64,000 bases of DNA from an uncultured Aggregatibacter sp. (lineage in GTDB: Bacteria > Pseudomonadota > Gammaproteobacteria > Enterobacterales > Pasteurellaceae), in the NCBI RefSeq assembly GCF_901873365.1, contig NZ_CABFLM010000104.1, forward strand, positions 11,061 through 75,060, written 5' to 3'. A program made the position numbers and the translations under genes. Positions 60,708 to 64,000 of the stretch are shown here, piece by piece (within the stretch, counting starts at the first letter, position 1; each line of letters begins with the position of its first letter). The notes beneath the pieces are model-generated. The model saw nothing but the letters and a program-made list of their open reading frames with translations, had not been told where the DNA came from and made no database searches.

Positions 60708-61460
60708 TTAAAACGCACAGATTATAACCGACAAATCATCCGAAAACGATTGCTTCTCAATCATCTTGCGGCAAACCGTGAGGCGATCTTTATCATCGGC
60801 ATATTTCTGCCAAATTTTTTCGCGCATTTCATCTGAAAGCCCGTCGGTCAAACCGTCAGAACAGAGTAATAGGCTTTCACCCTGTTTAATTTCAATTTCC
60901 TGATAAAAGATTTTATCTTGAAATTCGGAATAATCCGCGACTAAACAAGAAGAAACGCCGCCATAAATCGTGGCAAAGTCTTCTTCTTTTTGATGAGGTG
61001 ACAATTCTAACAATTCGGACAAAATAGAATGATCTTTTGTAATTTGTCGCCATTTTCCTGCTTCATCAATAATGTAAGCTCTGCTGTCGCCCACGCTGAC
61101 TATTTTGGCTTTTTGATTGACTTGATCAATTTCCGCGGCGACGAATGTGGTTGCCGAACCAAAATAGGTGTCTGCCAACTGTTCCGATAATTTATCTTGC
61201 AAATAAGGAATGGTGTTTCGACTTAATGTTTGAATCTTTTGCAACGCCGACATGACACACTTACTGGCTTTTTCCGCGTGATTGCTATTAGAAATACCAT
61301 CAGCAATCCCAATGATAAAGTGCGGTCGATTTTCAAAGCGTTTTTCTGCTGTTTTTAATTTAAACTGAAAAACCGTTTCACCATTAAATAACGCATCTTG
61401 ATTATGCTTTTTATTTTTTCCAATTTGCTGACAAAAGGTGATTTGGCAAACATTTTGCAT
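60708..61460 (-). CDS. PP2C-family Ser/Thr protein phosphatase
   Basis: A 250-residue PPM phosphatase. Metal-site motifs are all present: KKHNQDALF (Asp 22), IGIADGISN (Asp 54, Gly 55), GSATTFVAAE, VSVGDSRAYII, LLLCSDGLTDGLSD and the last DDLSVIIC. It should be an active Mn/Mg-dependent phosphatase acting on Ser/Thr phosphates. No partner kinase is in the window; one may be just past 64000 or elsewhere. It lies between the sirtuin and nuclease-like genes (gaps of 10 and 18 bases), and AAGGAAATCAAT precedes its ATG. Confidence 0.93.
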   Translation of the reverse strand: MQNVCQITFCQQIGKNKKHNQDALFNGETVFQFKLKTAEKRFENRPHFIIGIADGISNSNHAEKASKCVMSALQKIQTLSRNTIPYLQDKLSEQLADTYFGSATTFVAAEIDQVNQKAKIVSVGDSRAYIIDEAGKWRQITKDHSILSELLELSPHQKEEDFATIYGGVSSCLVADYSEFQDKIFYQEIEIKQGESLLLCSDGLTDGLSDEMREKIWQKYADDKDRLTVCRKMIEKQSFSDDLSVIICAF

Positions 61461-61470
61461 ATTGATTTCC

Positions 61471-62304
61471 TTATGTTGATTGATTCAATAAAACATCTAT
61501 TGCTTTTAAGGCCTCAAGTGCGGTCATATCCAGCCCTAAAAAATGATGTTTTGATACGCCACCGTCTTGCGGATTAATGCGAATAAAACCGGCTTTCTTG
61601 GCTTTTGCCGTGCGTTCGGAAAAATATCGTACTGTTGGAATCGCTTTGCCTGCGCCAAATTCAATCACCACTAAATTCGGCACGTCTTTAATCCATTGAT
61701 CCAAGGAGGTTCGTTTCAAATCTTGATAATTGCTATTGTAAAACCAGTCGTCAAACATTAAGACATTTTGTCTCGCTAAACCACCACAAAAAGGACAGCG
61801 TGGATAAGGGCTCGTTAAGCGCAAGTTAACATTATCCACTTCCGGTTGAAAATCCTTCGCCGTCCAACTTTGATGATGGCAATCATGAACACATTGCATA
61901 CGTTCTAGCGTGCCGTGCACTTCATAAACCCGTTTGTCTTCAAATCCGGCTTTTTGAAAATGGCCATCCACGTTGCTGGTAAACACAAAATAACCGTGCG
62001 GTTTTTCCGCTGCCCAGCGTTTTAAAATTTGGTAACCTTCATGTGGCGTAGTGTTACGATATTGCACTAGACGGTGTCCGTAAAACCAATAGATCAGCTC
62101 CGTGTGCGTTTCAAAGGACATCGGTGTCGCAATATCCTGAAAATTCAAGTTATGTTCACGAAATGCCGGATAAGCGTTCCAAAATCCTCCACTACTTCTA
62201 AAATCCGGTAAACCTGAATCCACACTCATACCCGCACCGGCAGTAATCAAAATGCCATCCGCTTTACGGATAAGCTCCACGGCATAGTTCAAATCATTTT
62301 TCAT
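61471..62304 (-). CDS. Sirtuin (Sir2-family NAD-dependent enzyme), full length
   Basis: A 277-residue sirtuin. NAD-binding GAGMSVDSGLPDFRS (23-37) and the catalytic His in YEVHG (130) are present, as is a zinc ribbon with Cys 138, 142, 170 and 173. Two motifs deviate: the usual T-Q-N-(I/V)-D reads TSNVDGHF, and the usual G-T-S-L near the end reads FGAGKAIP. So it could be a deacylase or an ADP-ribosyltransferase-like sirtuin; the catalytic His is kept. The start overlaps the stop of the small winged-helix gene (ATGA), hence coupled. Unlike CobB it has no N-terminal extension. One uptake sequence sits near the 3' end. Confidence 0.9.
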   Translation of the reverse strand: MKNDLNYAVELIRKADGILITAGAGMSVDSGLPDFRSSGGFWNAYPAFREHNLNFQDIATPMSFETHTELIYWFYGHRLVQYRNTTPHEGYQILKRWAAEKPHGYFVFTSNVDGHFQKAGFEDKRVYEVHGTLERMQCVHDCHHQSWTAKDFQPEVDNVNLRLTSPYPRCPFCGGLARQNVLMFDDWFYNSNYQDLKRTSLDQWIKDVPNLVVIEFGAGKAIPTVRYFSERTAKAKKAGFIRINPQDGGVSKHHFLGLDMTALEALKAIDVLLNQST

Positions 62305-62504
62305 AGTACTTTTCTCTGCCCATTTTTCATTGTTGAAATAACACCGGCTTCTTCTAATTGCTCTAAAATTTTCCCCGCTCGATTAAAACCTAACCTAAAT
62401 CGCCGTTGAATCATTGAGCAAGACGCAATTTTTTGTTGTTGCACAAATTTTTTTATATCTTCAAAAAGCGGATCTCGATTAAAAGTCACTTTCATAGGCA
62501 TCAT
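62301..62504 (-). CDS. Stand-alone FtsK-gamma-type winged-helix protein
   Basis: A 67-residue protein that is nearly all FtsK gamma domain: DPLFEDIKKFVQQQKIASCS, MIQRRFRLGFNRAGKILEQL, EEAGVISTMKNGQRKVL. In FtsK this winged helix reads KOPS DNA motifs and contacts XerD; here no motor domain is attached. Start is ATG at 62504 or 62501, with AGGAG upstream; the frame runs on to 62528. First gene of the cluster, so it may act as a DNA-binding repressor of the cluster or as its DNA-recognition subunit. Both are inference. Confidence 0.88.
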   Translation of the reverse strand: MMPMKVTFNRDPLFEDIKKFVQQQKIASCSMIQRRFRLGFNRAGKILEQLEEAGVISTMKNGQRKVL

Positions 62505-62590
62505 TTTTCTCCTGTGTTGCGATGACAAAAGGATTAAGAGAATTGTAAAAAATAAAAAATCTCTCTTTTATAAAAAATGATATAGAAGAA

Positions 62591-62609
62591 AGCGACAATT
62601 CGTGTCGCT
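62591..62609. repeat. GCGACA-type inverted repeat in the divergent region
   Basis: AGCGACA-ATTCG-TGTCGCT, a 7-bp perfect dyad, followed by AGGAAATTT. It lies between the wHTH and RhuM-Fic genes. Similar to the dyads at 59431 (also followed by TAGGA) and 63730. Confidence 0.6.
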
Positions 62610-62665
62610 AGGAAATTTAACGCACAATTCTTTTGAGAAGATTTTTCAAAAATTAAGCTTATACA

Positions 62666-62677
62666 GTATTGCAATAC
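62666..62677. promoter_or_regulatory. Palindrome GTATTGCAATAC, candidate operator
   Basis: A perfect 12-bp palindrome about 55 bases before the RhuM-Fic start, in the divergent intergenic region. Toxin-like genes are often self-repressed through such sites. A second palindrome lies 20 bases downstream. Confidence 0.45.
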
Positions 62678-62697
62678 ATTCCTTTACCTGTTTATAT

Positions 62698-62707
62698 ATA
62701 CATGTAT
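62698..62707. promoter_or_regulatory. Palindrome ATACATGTAT, candidate operator or -10 region
   Basis: A perfect 10-bp palindrome overlapping the A/T-rich segment TTTATATATA, 22 bases before the RhuM-Fic start codon, where a -10 element would be expected. Confidence 0.4.
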
Positions 62708-62729
62708 CTTATTATTTCAAAGGAAGAAT

Positions 62730-63725
62730 ATGAATAACCAAAACCCGATTGAAATTTACCAAGCGCAAGATGGCACGACACAAGTGGAAGTCAGATTTGA
62801 AAAGGATACGGTTTGGCTGAATTTACAACAGATGGCTGATTTATTTGGGCGCGATAAATCTGTTATTTCACGCCATTTACGAAATATTTATAGTGATGGA
62901 GAGTTAGATAGAAAATCAACTGTTGCAAAAAATGCAACTGTTCAAATTGAAGGCAAAAGACAGATTAATCGAATAATCGAATACTATAATCTTGATGTGA
63001 TTATATCTGTGGGTTATAGAGTCAATTCTATTTTAGGGACTAAATTTAGAATTTGGGCAACCGCTCGTTTAAACGAGTATCTTACTCAAGGCTATGCGAT
63101 TAACCAACAGCGTTTAAAGCAAAACGCACATGAACTGGAACAAGCGCTTGCACTTATTCAAAAAACGGCAAATTCCTCAGCATTAACACTAGAAAGCGGT
63201 CGTGGATTAGTGGATATTGTCAGCCGTTATACGCATACATTTTTATGGCTACAACAATATGATGAAGGTTTGCTTGCCGAACCGAAAACCCAGCAAGGCG
63301 GTATGTTGCCCACGTATTCCGAAGCCTGTTCTGCACTGGCCGAGTTAAAAGCACAGCTTATGGCAAAAGGTGAAGCAAGTGATCTGTTTGGACGCGAACG
63401 AGATGATGGCTTATCTGCTATTTTAGGCAATTTAGATCAAAGTGTGTTTGGTGAACCTGCCTACCCAAGCATTGAAGCAAAAGCCGCGCATTTACTGTAT
63501 TTTGTCGTCAAAAACCATCCTTTTTCAGACGGTAATAAACGTAGCGGAGCGTTTTTGTTTGTGGATTTCTTGCATCGAAATGGGCGTTTGTTTGATCATA
63601 ATGGCTATCCGGTTATCAATGATACCGGGCTTGCTGCACTCACGTTATTAGTTGCCGAATCTGATCCGAAACAAAAAGAAACGCTCATTAGGCTTATTAT
63701 GCATATGCTTAAGCAAGGGGAATAA
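62730..63725 (+). CDS. RhuM-Fic fusion protein, putative AMP-transferase
   Basis: A 331-residue protein. The N-terminal part is the virulence-associated RhuM domain (DTVWLNLQQMADLFGRDKSV, SRHLRNIYSDGELD, YYNLDVIISVGYRVNS, GTKFRIWATARLNEYLTQGY), known as a DNA-binding-like module. The C-terminal part (about 200-331) is a Fic/Doc domain with the core HPFSDGNKRSG at 263-273, with the catalytic His, the Asp and GNKR phosphate-binding loop. The second Arg of classical Fic (GNGRxxR) is absent; this form is typical of RhuM-Fic proteins. No separate antitoxin gene is next to it. AAGGAAG precedes the ATG. It is divergent from the sirtuin/PP2C/nuclease/AAA cluster. Confidence 0.93.
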   Translation: MNNQNPIEIYQAQDGTTQVEVRFEKDTVWLNLQQMADLFGRDKSVISRHLRNIYSDGELDRKSTVAKNATVQIEGKRQINRIIEYYNLDVIISVGYRVNSILGTKFRIWATARLNEYLTQGYAINQQRLKQNAHELEQALALIQKTANSSALTLESGRGLVDIVSRYTHTFLWLQQYDEGLLAEPKTQQGGMLPTYSEACSALAELKAQLMAKGEASDLFGRERDDGLSAILGNLDQSVFGEPAYPSIEAKAAHLLYFVVKNHPFSDGNKRSGAFLFVDFLHRNGRLFDHNGYPVINDTGLAALTLLVAESDPKQKETLIRLIMHMLKQGE

Positions 63726-63729
63726 CGAT

Positions 63730-63753
63730 AAATAGCGACCGAAGTCGCTATTT
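63730..63753. terminator. Bidirectional terminator between RhuM-Fic and the second sirtuin
   Basis: AAATAGCGAC-CGAA-GTCGCTATTT is a perfect 10-bp stem with a tetraloop, between convergent genes. Its core (GCGAC/GTCGC) is like the other small dyads of this region. Confidence 0.8.
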
Positions 63754-63776
63754 ACGTGAAAAGTACGGTCGCTTTT

Positions 63777-64000
63777 CTAAGTGTTTTTCGTTTTTTCTAA
63801 TAACTCTGCCACTACCTTTGGTACTCCCTCCCCTGCCTTTTCTTTTACTGCAATCACTTGCTTGCGTACAAAGCCGGTATTGGGATTCGGATCGATTAAG
63901 TAAATCGGCGTATTGCGTGGGGCTTCATTGACTAAGCCATTGGCCGGATACACTTGCAAAGAGGTGCCAATCACTAATACCACATCCGCTTGTTCTACAA
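63777..64000 (-). CDS. Second sirtuin, C-terminal part (continues past window)
   Basis: Only the last 73 or so residues are visible, read from the window edge: VEQADVVLVIGTSLQVYPAN, GLVNEAPRNTPIYLIDPNPN and then a short Lys/Glu-rich tail. The canonical GTSLQVYPA motif and the ID-x-NP nucleotide-binding end are those of a regular CobB-like deacylase, unlike the nearby full sirtuin, which has FGAGKAIP in the same place. The N-terminal NAD site and His lie to the right of the window. Its gene converges on RhuM-Fic. Confidence 0.88.
   Translation of the reverse strand, partial: VEQADVVLVIGTSLQVYPANGLVNEAPRNTPIYLIDPNPNTGFVRKQVIAVKEKAGEGVPKVVAELLEKTKNT

Noticed and set aside
57333..64000. A prophage or integrative element
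   Set aside because: No integrase, structural phage gene, tRNA attachment site or flanking direct repeat is visible. The right boundary is outside the window, so it is not excluded.

Overview
The window is chromosomal DNA of a Pasteurellaceae bacterium, most likely Aggregatibacter or a close Haemophilus relative. The main evidence is the many copies of the Haemophilus-type uptake signal sequence (core AAGTGCGGT / ACCGCACTT), found inside genes and as inverted pairs behind genes. Gene order also fits: rsfS-rlmH-mrdA-rodA-rlpA-dacA-ybeD, mlaFEDCB-ibaG-murA, lptCAB-ptsN-rapZ, lepA-lepB-rnc-era and mltG-tmk-holB-tatD. About 62 genes or gene remnants are supported. No rRNA, tRNA, CRISPR array or insertion sequence was seen.

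Layout. 1-14 kb: the 3' part of lpxL; a selenocysteine formate dehydrogenase operon (fdnGHI) with divergent fdhD; mdh; rarA-lolA; pfkA; a cation-efflux gene, a lipoprotein gene, yaaA; ung. 14-19 kb: grcA with a perfect FNR box, then a decaying region with a broken monooxygenase gene, hchA, an intact LysR regulator, a luciferase-like oxidoreductase, a dehydrogenase stub and a dead second LysR copy. 19-44 kb: housekeeping operons for translation and secretion, RNA processing, phospholipid and LPS transport, peptidoglycan synthesis, rhlB and rho, and a YdgA-like protein. 43.8-49.2 kb: an AfuABC-type ABC transporter with two tandem binding-protein genes and a perfect CRP box upstream. 49.5-57.1 kb: udk-dcd-asmA-like-sotB, a DUF1523 gene, and mltG-tmk-holB-tatD.

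The accessory part is 57.3-64.0 kb and runs off the right edge. A tightly packed minus-strand cluster encodes a stand-alone FtsK-gamma-type winged helix, a sirtuin, a PP2C phosphatase, a PD-(D/E)XK nuclease-like protein and a two-domain AAA+ ATPase. A RhuM-Fic fusion gene is divergent from it, and a second, partial sirtuin gene follows. The SD of the ATPase gene lies inside a perfect 13-bp hairpin followed by six U, placed directly before the start codon. This cluster is my candidate for an undescribed system, probably defence or stress related. That role is inferred from domain content and layout only.

Other points of note: the PtsN protein has Lys where the phosphorylated His should be; the Afu operon looks catabolite-controlled and lacks the FbpA tyrosine pair, suggesting sugar phosphate rather than iron as substrate; uptake sequences are repeatedly used to encode Thr-Ala-Leu in signal peptides; and a duplicated LysR/operator unit is visibly decaying.
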